Assembly (NCBI GenBank): GCA_023053685.1
Contig: JALIGW010000005.1
Location: 33,928,980 to 33,992,979, forward strand
Direction: 5' to 3'
From: Diadophis punctatus similis
Lineage: Eukaryota > Chordata > Lepidosauria > Squamata > Dipsadidae
Length of the DNA: 64,000 bases
Shown: positions 35,870-48,200 of the stretch, one piece after another
How the letters are laid out: each line of letters begins with the position of its first letter
Numbering within the stretch: the stretch's first letter is position 1
Program-made: the position numbers and the translations under genes
The notes under the pieces: model-generated
What the model was told of the DNA's origin: nothing
Databases searched by the model: none
What the model saw: the letters and a program-made list of their open reading frames with translations, nothing else

Positions 35870-37423
35870 CTCACTGCCCGTCTATATGAATGAGGCAAAA
35901 CCTTCCTTTTGTCCTTCCCTTCCACCAATATCGGGTCTAGCACTTCTCCAAAAAGATGACAACCTTTGAACGGGGCTGATGCTAGACACCATTTGGATTT
36001 CACATCGGCTTGCCAATGGCGAAGCCACAAGAGGTGTCTGGAGGTGACATTCAGAGCCCTGGAGGCGAATTTTGCTGCATTGATGGTCGCATCCGCTGTA
36101 TATTCAGCCGCAGCTATCAATTTGCAAATGTCCTGCTGCAACCGGACATCATCCGGAGAAGCCCTATCCTGCATTTCATGGAGCCATAAAAGCGAGGTCC
36201 TGGTAAAAAAAAAAGATACTGCTGTGGCCGATTTAATGGCCCAAGCAGCTGCCTGATGAGTTTTGCGAGCAGACAGCTCCGCCTTTCTATCTTCAGCCTT
36301 AAGTCCCTCTGCCATGTCAGAAGGGAGAAAAGCCGAGGATGCCAAACTGGCTAAAGGAGGATCTATGACTGGGAGCTCCAAAAGTTCCTCCAACTGCTGC
36401 TCAGTGGAATACATGCGCCTATGCATGCCACTAGGAGCCGGTATAGAACCTGGTTGTTCTCACTGCCATGTAATTGAATCCACAAAATATTGTGGTGAAG
36501 GGACCACCTCTTGCTCCAACATCTGCTCTGAAAACAGGCTGGCGGAAAGGTCCTGAGGGGCCACAGGCCAATCCCCTGTGGAAACTGAACCACTTAAGTT
36601 AGCAGTGGTTTTGGCATTAAACAGTAATGTGCTAAACTGGGCTGGGTTAAAGAGACCAGAATATGCAGGTCTACCTGGAGAGTTACCTCATCCTCAGAAA
36701 AATAAATATCCTCCAATTTTTACTCCTCCTCCCCTCGAGAGGCTACACTATGTCCTGAAGGAGTTAGGGAACGAGATTCTCTCATACAATCTCCACTCTG
36801 AAAGTAACTCTAAGGGGGAACTCTGGACACCTGGCCTAACAAGCCCCTTTGGGCCAGAGCTATATCAATCCCCATAGCAATTGTATTGAATATAGCATTA
36901 TTCAGCTCTACAGGTAACCCCCGATCTGGAAGCTCAGCTGGGCGGAGTCCAGTGGTGGCTGAAGGGACTGAAGGTCTGACTGCAACCCCAGTCTGAGACC
37001 CAAAGGCTGAATGGCCAGAGGTCAATAAACCTTCCTTCCAAATAGGAACCAGGGAACTGGCTTGAGGATCAGGCAAAACATTAGGAGACCATGCCAGTTG
37101 GTCAACTATCTGGGGCTGAGATGAAAGATCCATGGTTCTGGGATTGCCAGATGCAGAGCCTCATCAGAATTCCTAGCCAGTTGGGCCTGCTTTTGTGCAT
37201 TAGCAAACTGCTTCTCTAAAGCCCGTTGTCTTCTAAGGGCATCCTTATCAGAAGCAGATGATTTGGATTTAGAATGGGAGGATTTGGACCTGGTAGAAGG
37301 GCCCTCTACTTCCTTTCTAGCCCTTTTGGGCTGGGAACATTTCTCCATCCTATGAGAGGTGGAAGAATCAGCAGAGCTAATGCTAATAGAATCTCTGCAT
37401 TCAACCATAATAGCTGCAGTAGC

Positions 37424-37455
<32 letters not shown>

Positions 37456-38440
37456 TTATTTGAGGTTCTTCTATGCCACCCTACTCCCTCAGGACTCAGG
37501 GTGGCGTACAACATTTTAGGGAACATCAAACAAATCATTAAAAACAATTTTAAACAATTTTTAAAAAAGATGATGAATCACTCTTCTAGCTCTCAATCAC
37601 AAGCAGGGGATTCTGTCCCTGGTAGGGATCAGTAGTACTCACTGCGCCTCACAAGAACTGGGGAAGAGCAATTAGCAAGATCAGTAGCAGCAGCAGCAGC
37701 AGCAGCAACAGAATCAGCAGGAGCAGCAATAGCGAAAGTAGCAGCAGCAGTTTTGGCGCAAAATCATTAATACGGTCACTTATGCTAGAAACGCTAACTG
37801 CCTCACGACTGCCAGCCAGCAATACTGCCACTCGCGTGGAATCAAGCTGGGAGATTTACTTATAGCTTCTGCTCAGAGAAAAAAGGGCTATAAAGGTTTA
37901 AAACTCCTCTCTCCTGGGCTCCGAGCCGATCGGAGCTGCAGTAAAAAAAAACCACCCACAAAATGGCCACCCGCAGTGAGCCAATTGGGAAAGCCTAGCG
38001 AAGTTGAGGAGTCACGATGTCGAGGCTTCAAAGGTGGAATGCTGCTGTGCAGTTTAAATCCAAGCCGCTCCTCAGAGCCAACATGGAGCAATGGCGGCTA
38101 GCCGGCGATCTGAACGCCGCCCTGGGCACATACGCTACAAGCCTCTCACAAATACACCAGTCATTTCCCAGCCAATTGACAATTTTTTTAAAAAAAATTG
38201 ACACAATTTCCAATTAAAGTCCTAATTAATTCCTAACAAAATTTGATTAATTGCAACAATTCCCTGATAATAATCAGGAGCAACTCAATCTGCGTCCCTT
38301 TTAGGCTAACTGAGTTGAAAAAACTGGAGCTCGGCCGGAGGAAGAGGTGTGACCAAACAAATTGCAACTCAGTCCCTGGCCAATCAGATGAGAAGATAAC
38401 CCATGCTTGGACTCTCCAAGCAGCGCACAGGAGAACCCAC
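35870..38440 (-). mobile_element. Second DIRS-family fragment: gag and leader only
   Basis: On the minus strand, from about 38440 leftwards: a terminal region (CAGTCCCTGGCCAATCAGAT, CCCATGCTTGGACTCTCC), a leader containing AAAATGGCC motifs, a start near 37408 (MVECRDSISISS, like MVMESRDSTSVSS of the first copy), then the gag core at 36430-35870 (KTHQAAAWAIKSATAVSFFF, RLQQDICKLIAAAEYTADAT, HLLWLRHWQADVKSKW, CHLFGEVLDPIL). RT, RNase H and recombinase are missing. The divergence shows a different subfamily from the 15-22 kb copy. Confidence 0.8.
37424..37575 (-). mobile_element. Solo L2 3' tail
   Basis: Read on the minus strand: AAATGTTGTACGCCACCCTG, AGTCCTGAGGGAGTAGGGTG, then (AAAT)n at 37424-37455. 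It is the same 3' end as the L2 copy at 9501-10420. It is inserted just before the gag start of the DIRS-family fragment. Confidence 0.75.
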
Positions 38441-39254
38441 AATTTTTATTGTAACATATTGTCAGGATTTTTCATTTTAAACTATTCTCCAAACTATACA
38501 GAGAAGAGAAAAATTATGCTATCTATGCTATTGAATATATTAGACAGTACAGTTAGCTAGATAGTATGAAATCTATTTTCCCAATGGCAGCAGCAAAACT
38601 ACTCAAGCAATCTAAAGATTTGCAACTTATCTCACATACAGTTGGCTGGTACAGTAAGAATATGTTACTGTTTTTAAGAATGGTTTCTTTATTTCTCAAC
38701 CAAATATTCTACCTCTGTGAAATATTTCTCTTCTCCTCCTACCTAGATTTCCTTAGTTCACTGTAATCTTTTCCCAAACTGCACCCTGCCTTCAGCACAA
38801 TTTTTTCCCTGGTGCTTCTAAATCTTTGGCGAGTTCCACTCTACTCCCAAACACATTGTGCAAACGTAAGATGGTATGACTAGAAATTATAGTTGCACTT
38901 TGAAACAAATCCATTGCAAGGATTTTTTTAAAATTATAAACAGGGCAAGTTGGGTCACCTGAGGGCTGAAGATGTGTATAAGAACAGACTTGTGCTTATG
39001 GGCATAGCATTGCTTACTCCGCCCATCCGCCTGGGATGTTCTGCCCACCCACCCGGGACACTTCTGCACAAAAGCATCGCGCGCGCGCACAAGTGCGCAC
39101 GCAAACCAGTAGCAACGGAATTTAGAACCCACTACTGAACTACATATATGGCAATGAGACAAATCCCCAAAAATCCGAGTTTTAATTCATATTGTTCAAT
39201 CCTGAAGTAAACACCAGCTTTAAAATCAAAATTTTAAAAATGGATATGTATCAT

Positions 39255-39726
39255 GGGGGGACACAATGGCTCAGTGGTTAAAGATATTGAGCTTGTCTGC
39301 TGGAAAACTGACATCCTGGGTTCAAGACTTGAGTACTGCACAATGGGCTGAGCTTCTGTTAATTCCCCAGCGTCTGCCCACGTAGTAGTTCGAAAGCATA
39401 TAAATGCAAGTAAATAAATAGGTACCACTCTGATGGGAAGATAACGGCATTCCGTGCACATCAATGTATAATCACACTGGCACATGATCACAGAGTGTCC
39501 AGACTGAGGACTGAGTAAAATCTGGGATTCAGGGGGCAGATCCAGCAAATAAATCTAGCAGACTCGGTCCTCACTCTGAATGGACGAGGACAACCCAACC
39601 TGAATGATGGCTCCTCCCAAGATGGAGAATGTCTATGGACAATGCTGGCTCCCTTGGCCAAGAAACCATGCTGGCTCCCTAGTATCGGATACAACTGGAC
39701 GGTGAAAACCTTTTCATTTACCTTTT
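39255..39726 (+). mobile_element. tRNA-derived SINE (squamate type)
   Basis: An A-box-like TGGCTCAGTGGTTA and a B-box-like GGTTCAAGACT lie at the expected spacing of a tRNA-related head. The body has the squamate SINE phrases CAGCGTCTGCCCACGTAGTA, AGTTCGAAAGCATATAAATG and GGAAGATAACGGCATTCCGT, and a tail TTTTCATTTACCTTTTTG. Insertions and decay are present. The polymerase III origin is inferred from the boxes. Confidence 0.75.
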
Positions 39727-39804
39727 TGTGTATTATTTCAAGTGAAATATATCTATGAGACAGTGGTTAAAAATTACCATTCATTATAAATAGAACGTTG
39801 AATA

Positions 39805-39935
39805 TGTGGTAAATTTTACCAATCTCAGAAGGATGGAAGGCTGACTCAACCTTGTGCCCTATCAGGACGAACTCCAGAGTGTGGGCAGAGTTAGCCTGCA
39901 ATACTGCATTCCAACCACTGTGCCACCAAGGCTTA
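39805..39935 (-). mobile_element. Sauria-type SINE, partial
   Basis: On the minus strand it starts GCCTTGGTGGCACAGTGGTT (A box) and continues AATGCAGTATTGCAGGCTAA, then GGAGTTCGTCCTG (B box) and GTTGAGTCAGCCTTCCATCC, with loss of the 3' part. It is the same family as 56851-57095. Confidence 0.8.
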
Positions 39936-40049
39936 ATTAGGATCAATATGTTTTAATTGCTACAACTTTTGCTCATTAATAGCAGACATACAATAATACC
40001 AATGTAGACAAGAAATAAGCATTTCATACAGGATTTTAAGAAGTCTTAC

Positions 40050-40752
40050 CAATTTCTGCAGGAAGTTGTTTGATTTTGTTCTCCCGTATGCTTAGCATGG
40101 TGAGATTGCACAAGTTCTTGATATCCTTTTCCACTGAAGTGATACGATTAAAGCGCAGATAAAGTGTAGTAAGCGAAGTTAGCCTATACACCACAGGAGG
40201 AATCTCTCTCAATTTGTTATGCCGTAGATCAACCATACGAAGCTGTTTCAAGTTACCAAGAGAGTCCGGAAGGCTGGTGAGTGAGTTCTCACTTAAGGCC
40301 AAAGTTTCCAGATTCACAAGACAGCCTACCTCAGCAGGTAGTGACTGTAACTTATTTCCATATAAATAAAGTTCTGTCAACTGGGTTAACTCTTTGATAG
40401 ATGATGGGAGCAGATGTATAGACCTCTTAGCCAAGTCCAAACGTACTGAATTTTCTTCCCGACATTTATTTAGCTCTTTGATCACCTCAGCATTACTGGA
40501 TTTTTTACGGGCACCTGGAGCTGGGTTGGGCCGTTTTATTGTGTTGTCTAGTGAAAAAGCCACGCCTGGCTGTGAACTACTAGAGTCCTTCTTCCCATCT
40601 TTGGCTTCCTTCCCTTTGGTCTTAGATTCTCTGTCTTTACTTTCTTTCCCAAATCCACCGGAGGCCTTGGCCTCTTTCTCCCTTTCTTTTGCTGAAGACA
40701 CTTTGGGATCTTTCTCCTTACAATCTTTTTCTTTTCCAAGACTACTACTCAT
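40050..40752 (-). CDS. SHOC2: SHOC2 coding exon 1 (residues 1-234, N-terminus and first LRRs)
   Basis: First coding exon of SHOC2, the leucine-rich-repeat scaffold that binds MRAS-GTP and the PP1 catalytic subunit to dephosphorylate the inhibitory serine of RAF kinases in RAS-MAPK signalling. Seen: the start ATG at 40752 has A at -3. Residues 1-60 are Lys/Ser/Glu-rich and low in complexity. The segment PGVAFSL puts V64 and F66 in the RVxF-like PP1-docking position. Leucine-rich repeats (LxxLxLxxNxLxxLP) start near residue 103. Ser2, the site of the Noonan-like S2G change in people, is present, as are M173 and D175. The exon ends after the first base of the residue 235 codon, at the donor G|GTAAGA (phase 1). 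This is the longest coding exon. The encoded sequence closely matches human SHOC2 as I remember it. Confidence 0.97.
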
Positions 40753-40996
40753 TGTTCCTCAGTTTAATTAATACCACTTGAAATCCAACTTGAATTTTAG
40801 TTAACAAAATCCAAAAAAGGAATTAAGATGATTCATTCACTCTTGATATAAAAGGAGGTTTAAAAGACAAAAGTGTGGTCTAGAAGTAACAAGTGTAGCG
40901 GCATAGTAATTATCTGCTACATGTTGGATCCAGACAGCTTCAATATCAGAAAACTCCGCTACTGGTGCTTAGTCAAAAAAATCTTCATTAGAAGTT
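40753..40996 (-). other. SHOC2: Probable SHOC2 5' UTR part of first coding exon
   Basis: Upstream of the SHOC2 ATG (minus strand) the nearest strong acceptor is a pyrimidine tract (about 41003-41020) followed by TTATGTTACAG ending at 40997. This predicts an exon with about 244 bases of 5' UTR. Splicing to a non-coding first exon further upstream is usual for this gene. The acceptor is inferred from sequence quality alone; transcript data would settle it. Confidence 0.5.
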
Positions 40997-41581
40997 CTGT
41001 AACATAAGGAGAGAAAAGAGACATTAATGCATAGATGCTCTCAAACCACATGTTGATTTGCTCTGCAAAAAAAAGGATATAAAACCACAGTTCATAACAA
41101 TTCTCCTTTAATTGTTTATAAGGAATGAAAGATATATTTCCCAAAACTGCACTAATATAAGTTAGAATTGCTATTCTAATTGCATAAAAAACAAAGATCT
41201 TAACATAAGTAATCAGCTGACAAGATCATCAGCTGAATGAGGCTCCCCTGCCTTGCTCTAAACTGGTCTTACTTGATAGTATACTCTGATATTCTGGAAT
41301 GTAGCTGTACAACAATCACTTTAAAAGTACCGTAAATTGAAAATCTGGAAGAGTAATGCAGATTTGGGGCCCCACAATAACTCTTGTAATTAAAAAAAAG
41401 CATGGAAAATTTATAAAGCTAAAAAAAGGTGTTATTTTAAATATACTCTTGACAGCTTAGCATTCCCTAATCCCACTTAGGTTTTATCCAGCTCTACAAA
41501 AAACAAGTTAGTTTTATTCAACTCTTCCTTTCTAGCTTTCTGTCCCACTGTCCACACAGTTTTCCTATATTCTGTAGAGCA

Positions 41582-41690
41582 TTGTTTCTCAACCTTCACA
41601 ATTTTAAAATCTGAGGACTTCAATTCCCAGAATTTTCCAGCAAGCAATGGGGAATATGTATTGGTTGAGAGACTCTGCTCTAGAAGGTTG
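41582..41690. mobile_element. Decayed hAT hairpin MITE
   Basis: CATTGTTTCTCAACCTTCAC and GGACTTCAATTCCCAGAATT match the left arm of the 12544-12687 family. The right arm survives only as GGTTGAGAGACTCTG. No clear duplication is seen at the flanks. Confidence 0.55.
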
Positions 41691-41707
41691 GAGCACCTAC
41701 ATGAGTA

Positions 41708-42085
41708 AAGGTAGTCCTCGACTTACAACAGTTCATTTAGTGACCATTCAAAGTTACAACAGCACTGAAAAAGTGACCGTTTTTCACACTTATGACCATT
41801 GCAGCATCCCCATGGTCATATGATCAAAATTCAGATGCTTGGCAATTGGTTCATATTTATGACAGTTGCAGTGTCCCAGAGTCATGTGATCAAATTTTGA
41901 AATCTTCTGACGAGCAAAATCAATGGGGAAGCCAGATGACTTAACAACTGGGTTACTAACTTAACAACTGCAGTGATTCACTTAACAACTTGTGGCATAA
42001 AAAGTCGTAAAGCTCACTTAACAAATGTCTCACTAAGCAACATAAATGTTGGGCTCAATTGTAGTCGTAAGTCAAGGACTACCTG
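41708..42085. mobile_element. TA-flanked MITE (Tc1/mariner-like)
   Basis: The ends AAGGTAGTCCTCGACTTACA and AAGTCAAGGACTACCTG are inverted. The interior shows the family phrases (TTATGACCATTGCAGCATCC, GTCATGTGATCAAA, ACTTAACAACTGCAG). It is the least rearranged copy in the window. Confidence 0.8.
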
Positions 42086-43069
42086 AATAGCACGAGTTAT
42101 CTCCATCTTTAGATATATTGAGACAGGGGGACGCTTCCAAAACCAAGCAGAGAGATTTTATAATGTTCACTTACAATTTCTAGCATTCAAACTTAAAGAT
42201 ACAGAAAAAAATTATTGTGAATTACAGTTTAAAAGGAATCATAAACATCATTTAAAAACTTGGATTATATGCCATCAATGTATTGTTAACTTTTGCAAAA
42301 AAAAAAAACCCTTTGCCATTTCCTCCAAAAAGATGTTAATATTGAAATTCATTTATTTATCATCTATTTATTTATCTTCCACAACCCAGATAGAGTCAGG
42401 TCAATCTGCAATAAATTAAAAGAACAAAGTACTAAAAATCATATATAACTAGTGAAAAAAACAACAGAAATCAGCTGCTGAATGCCTTCTGGAATTACAT
42501 TTGGCTAATTTTCAAAATGCCTGCAGAATGTGGACATTTCATACTTGCAGGTGGAGAATATTCCATAAAACAAATCTGCACTGATAAGCCTAGTCTGGGC
42601 CTATGAACCTTGCGAGGCTACCGGGATACTTCCAGGATATGCATAGACACTGCTGAAAACAGAATCTGAAGTAGACTTTTTAATTGATCCCGCATTTTCC
42701 CCCTTCCTGTTCATAAACAACTTCTTCTGGAAATGTATCTACAAAATGGAACTTGAGAATATCATCTAATTTGGTAGACCTAGGGTCAAATTAATCCAGT
42801 TGGGACATATATGCAAAGATCTAGCTCTCATCTTTCTCAGCTCTTAATGCTGAGAAAGATGGAACGAAAGGGAAGAAGAGAATGATCAGCTACAATCCAT
42901 ACTATTAGCAATGAGTGCACAGTTGAAAAAGCTGAAGGACCAGGTTAGGGACAGATCATCATGGAGAAAATCTATGTGGATGGCACATAATCATCAAATC
43001 AAACCAAACAGAAACTGGATGCGGAGTCTTCCATTGCATAATGATCATTCTGTTATTAGATCAGAAATA

Positions 43070-44240
43070 ATATTCCGGAGAAACCGGTAGTGTCGTGGCG
43101 ATACAGTCTAGAAATAGCGGGCTCCATTGAGCCCAGCGAAATTTCAGGCTGACAAGCCGCTGTCGGGGGGTCTTCGGACCAGATCCGTCCTGTAGGGACG
43201 GAGAAGAAGGAGAGGCACCTCGGAAGACCAAGAGGGGTAGGCAAATCCCTTGGAGGTTGGAGGAAAAGCTCTTCGAACCGGCGGCGGTGGCCATGATGGC
43301 CATCACAAGCTGGGGCAACCGGAATAAGTTTTGTGCAGGAGCAGTGAATTGAGCAAAGTATCGACATCGGGTGAGTGATTGGCCAATACATATTCAAGAA
43401 AAAAAATATTTAAAGAACTTTGACGTTATCCCGGCGGAGAATTAGCAGCTAATTTGGCGTGGGGGAAAAGTGAAAGAAGTGGAAGTTTAAACACAAGCCT
43501 AAAATGGAGGCTGAGATTATCAAAGCATTTTGAGAAGGAACCCGAAAGAAAGCAGTTGTTTAAGAAGACTGGAAGTATTGAAAGAAGAATAAAGAAAAGT
43601 GTAAAATAAGGTTTAAAACGTGGATTTATATTGAAAGGGGTTTTTTTTCGCTATTCTGTTGATTGGAACTGCAGAGTGAAGACACCTACTGGCAGGAAAA
43701 AGAATTGCAATAAAAAACTTGGGTGCTGTAAGATCACTTTTGTTTTTCACATAGTGTCCTTGGATTATAAATCGTGAGAAGTTTTAAGGAGGACTTGTTT
43801 TCTTTTTAGCAGTTTGATCCCGGCAATAGGTGGTGGACTTGCAGAACTTTAAATTGAAGTTAGACTATTGTGGAAATAACAAAATGTCCCAGGAAGTAAT
43901 TGAAATTATCAATGAACTGAAAGAAATGATTAAAATGACACGTGGACTATTTAAGATTGATGAATCAAAAAATATGCTAGAATATACCCTAGTGAATAAA
44001 GAAACCACGAAAGAGAAGCAAAGACTCAGCATTGAAGGAAAAAATACTGACTTTGACATTGGAAGTAATAATGTAAGAAAGAGAAGGATTAGGAGAAAAG
44101 TAACTAAGAAAAGGAAACAAAGAGAAGAAAGGAGAAGGTTAATGATTATACTGGGGTTAGCAGTGGTGAAAATGGAAAGGGAGGAAAGAAGCAAAGAAGA
44201 AACGAAAAGGGGAAGAGAGTAGGTTCAAAAGGGACAAATG
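43070..44240 (+). mobile_element. Probable L1-like LINE 5' UTR and start of ORF1
   Basis: A GC-rich block (43070-43440) is followed by an A-rich region with an open frame at about 43884-44222. The predicted MSQEVIEIINELKEMIKMTR start is helical and coiled-coil-like, followed by a very basic Lys/Arg/Glu-rich stretch; this fits the N-terminus of an L1-type RNA-binding ORF1. There is no RRM-like or RT domain. The call rests on layout and composition, so another LINE clade is possible. It lies in SHOC2 intron 1. Confidence 0.4.
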
Positions 44241-44289
44241 AGTATACTGGGCTTGACAGTGGGGAAATGAAGCAGAGTCTCCTCTCAAA

Positions 44290-45220
44290 CAAGCTGTAAG
44301 CAGTTGATGCAGGGTAAACTAAACAAAATGGCCACCTTGATAGTCACCCTGAGACAAAATGGCCATCCCCTCCAAGCTACAATCCACAAGTGGAGAGCCA
44401 AGGGGGCAAGGCCAGAAATTTGGGCAAACTAGTCCAAATGGCCAATCTGTCCACCATAAGGGCAATCCGAGGCAAACAAAATTGGTCCACCATAAGGGCA
44501 ATCCGAGGCAAACAAAATTGGTTAGGTGCCAATTGGTGCAAACAGCCGAAATCAGAAAAGGCTTTGGTGCCAAAAAAGAAAATGGCCACTCCCTCCAAGC
44601 TGCCAACCGCCAAGGTCAGGGAGCCAAGGGAACCCGGCCAGAAGCTCACCAAGAGTCCACGCTAGATAGTTAAGGCACCCAACAGTGAATCACAAGTTTT
44701 GCTGGAACTCAGGCTTGTTGTTTTAAAATGACCACTTTTTTCCCTCCTGTAATGAATTGTATTCAAAATGGCCGACCGCCCCCTCAAAGCTGTAATCCAC
44801 CGCAGCAGAGAGCCAAGGGGCCATGGCCGGACAGCAGGCACTCAAGAACAGTCAGCAATAGTCAATCCGGCTAGCTCTGAGCCCGGAGCTAGCCACTTTG
44901 CCTCCAAAGATCCTAGCGGTAAAGGCAGCCGCCTCGCTAGATCCACTGCCGCAGAGAGCACCGCTAAAAAGCTGATCGTGACAGCTGAGGCTAGAAGATA
45001 ATTTTAGTCTTTTCCCAACGATGAAACCAGGGAGCTTTCTACACAACAGTCAAGCCTAAACCTAACTAGGTCAGGAGAGATTTCCAGAGCATCCTTAGAG
45101 CTCGGACTGAGTTGAAGAACTGGGGACCGTTGACAGGGAGGCAGTCCTCAGAAATTCAACTCAGTCATAGAGCTAGAGAACTAGAGCTACCCATCCTGGA
45201 CTCTCCTGAGGATGCCATAG
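44290..45220. repeat. DIRS-leader-like region with imperfect 200-bp repeats
   Basis: The unit AAAATGGCC..CCTCCAAGCT..AATCC..GAGAGCCAAGGGG..GCC occurs near 44354, 44579 and 44766. AAAATGGCC also marks the leaders of both DIRS copies (near 21350 and 37960). The right end (AACTCAGTC, then CCCATCCTGGACTCTCC) resembles the terminal region near 38380-38420. It is probably a non-coding relative of the DIRS family, but no gag or RT is seen, so the link is an inference. Confidence 0.4.
44449..44520. repeat. Perfect 36-bp tandem duplication
   Basis: The 36-base unit starting GTCCACCATAAGGGCAATCC is present twice head to tail (44449-44484 and 44485-44520) without mismatch, implying a recent slippage or unequal exchange. 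Confidence 0.95.
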
Positions 45221-48200
45221 AGAATGGTGCATTTCTTGTTGAAAATATTTTAACTCAAATACAATTTCAGCAAGTAATGTATCTGAAAGAGCCACGGCAG
45301 GAGAACAATAATTATTTTCTATTATTTCAAATCACAAGCAAGGATGTGGGTTCTTATATATATATGATAAATAGAACTGGATATAATATTTAATAAGGTC
45401 TACACCCAAGCAATGGATAACAAAAGTTAGAAAAGCAGACTAGAAAAGCAGAGGATCTATGTGATCATTTCTGAAAGAGGTTCTTTTGTGAGCTACCATA
45501 GAATTGCTTCAGATATCATAGTCTTGTATTCATCTCAAAGCTTTGTAGGGATACAGGACACTGTAAGCTCCTACAGTATGAGAAACACCCATCAGAAGTG
45601 TAATTCAACTTGAAGATGATTTTACTTTATTTTTAAAATATAAAGACACAAATAAAAAGATACAGACCAGCATTTCAAGAAGACAGAACCATATTATTAA
45701 CATATTTAGGCATTACAATGTAACACACGCATAGCACATTCTGTGTTTTTAACCTAAAATGCAAGATTTTTCCTGGTATTTTTTTTTCTTAGAATATAAC
45801 AAGTTATTTTTCATCTTCAATAAGGTGGTCAGGTCATTAAATTAATGCATGCCACACAAGACACTACAGTCCAAATTCTGTTTCTGAATTTGCAATTCCA
45901 AACTTAAACTTAATACAGTTATGTCTTCGGTTTTAGTGAATGTGTCACAGAAGGAAGTATACAGTCTGGGTCCTAAAAATTTTATTTCCACTTTAGACTT
46001 AGGAACTAGGTAATCTGTGAAGTATTCAGAGCACAATCCTTTTATTCTGCATTACTTCGTTTCCAGCGATTGGAAACAGTTTGTACACCATCCCATGTGG
46101 TTTCTCAGCACGTACCATTTCGAGTTCTTTATCACAGTTGTCATGGTGATCTGTGCTGCATTACAATTTTGCATAATCTGTTAAATCTTGAAAGCCATAA
46201 ATTGCTATGAGTGATGGTCTTATCTACCATCTGATAACACCCACATTACAAAAATGCTAGCACTAGTGACATATTTGTTGATGGAAGGGAGTACATGAAA
46301 AGGTTGACTGGAAGCCAAGTTGCACCAATTTGAGTTTTTTAAAGGAGACACATTCAAGAATATGATTAGCAAAATGAAAAACTGACTCACACAAAGAGAC
46401 TTCTTCCTTAACATGCATTTCTAGATTACTGGATACAGCACAGCTGATTTCATTTTTCTCTTTATTCCAAGGAGATAAATATAAAAAAGCTAAACTAGAT
46501 CAGGGCAAAGACTTACCCAGCACAATATTCTATAGCTAACTAGTTAACACCCAGGTATCTACATTAAGCCCACAAAATAAGGAATGAACACCACAATGAA
46601 CTCTTGCTTTCTTTTCAACCAATATGTTACATGAAACACTTGCAAGTTAGGCTTCCAAGTGATCTTTAAAGGCATTGCCATGTGGATTGTGTTGCAATAA
46701 TCCAGGTGGCTGATGATAAATAAAGGCATGAATCATTGTAGCAAAGTTGTCTCATCCCAGGTGGAGTTACAACTGGCACTCTAGTTGAGGCAAAGACAAA
46801 AGCCAAACAGCTTCTGCCAACTGTTTCAAAAAGACCCTGGAGTTGTGGACTTCCTGTTTCAGGGATAATGCTTACCTATCCAAAGATACCATTGGAGCCA
46901 CCAAGAAACCCTAAAATGAACAAGCAGTAATTCTTTCTTGCTAGAATTGAATTTTAGCCTGTTCTCTCCAATCCACATTCTCAGCATCCAAGCACAACGG
47001 CAAGGCCACAACGCCACCAGTTTGGCCCAGATTAATAATTTATCAAGTACCAAACTGATGGAACCAAACCCTGAACTGCCAGGTAACCATTCTCAGTGGC
47101 TTCGTGTATATATTAATCAGGAGGAAAAGAAGACTGCCTCCTCTTGCATCCAACAAGGAAACTGCCTCCAAGCCAATTTCTCCTCTCCTACTCCCATTGA
47201 TGGGAACTTTCAATTGAGGAAGGAGCAAAGTCGCTGCAGAAAGTGTCTTCAATCTCCAACCCCAAGCTGGTCTAAAAGGTTACCATGAGCAATGCTTCTA
47301 AAGGCCACATTTTAGTACCTTTAAGTATCTAAAAGAAACAGGATAGGTGCACTTCTTCCATCCAAGTCTACAAAGGTTATCCACTGTGCAACCAAAGCTC
47401 TTTCCATCCCATGCCTGAACTCTGATAAAAGATGCAAATACGCCACTTCTTTCAGGATGTTCTGTGGTTGACGTCTCACCTCTTTCTGAACCTTTCCTAG
47501 AAAAGGAAAGGTTGAAGACTGATGGTGGTTGTATAAAGTTACTATGAGATGTTTTAGGAGTTGATAACATACCATGAAGCATGTTTCAATAAGCCATGAC
47601 TCATTAGAAGAAAGTTGATGAAATACCATTTCTTGAGCGTTGTAACCATTTAGTCTAGTGACCAGTACATTTATTGAATAGCCCGAAGGCCTTTTCAAAA
47701 AAAAGAAAAACAGAACAAACAGGTACAGAAACAACCGTACAAAAATATATATGGTACATGACATCAAAATTCAACGATATCAAAATTCAATAACTAAATT
47801 TCTAAAACTAGATAACCCAAATAAAATATCTCGTCTCTAACTCAGCTCATCTTTCTTACAATCAATGAAATTCTTTTTAATGTAGCTGGCTCATATTGCT
47901 GTCATCGTATTAAGAAGTCTAGTGCAACAAACCAATAATAATCCATTATCATGGATGCCAAAAGTGAAATGGAATGTTTCTGTCTTCAGACTTCCACAAA
48001 ATCACACAAGTCAGCACCTTACTGTGAAGCTCAGCAAATTCAGATTTATATCTTAGATGCATGGACATGCAAAGGACTGTGTTGTAATCAATCACATTAA
48101 CTGCCTTTCTAGCTGACTGGCTACCATTTGTCTGCTTCAGTGAAAAAATGCTTTTAACTGCATGTCAGATCTGCCCCCTCAGCAATGTAAAACTTCATAC

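Noticed and set aside
37680..37760. CAG/AGC trinucleotide run as a possible unstable repeat
   Set aside because: The run is short and interrupted (CAA, AAT, GAG) and lies in DIRS leader sequence; no sign of expansion.
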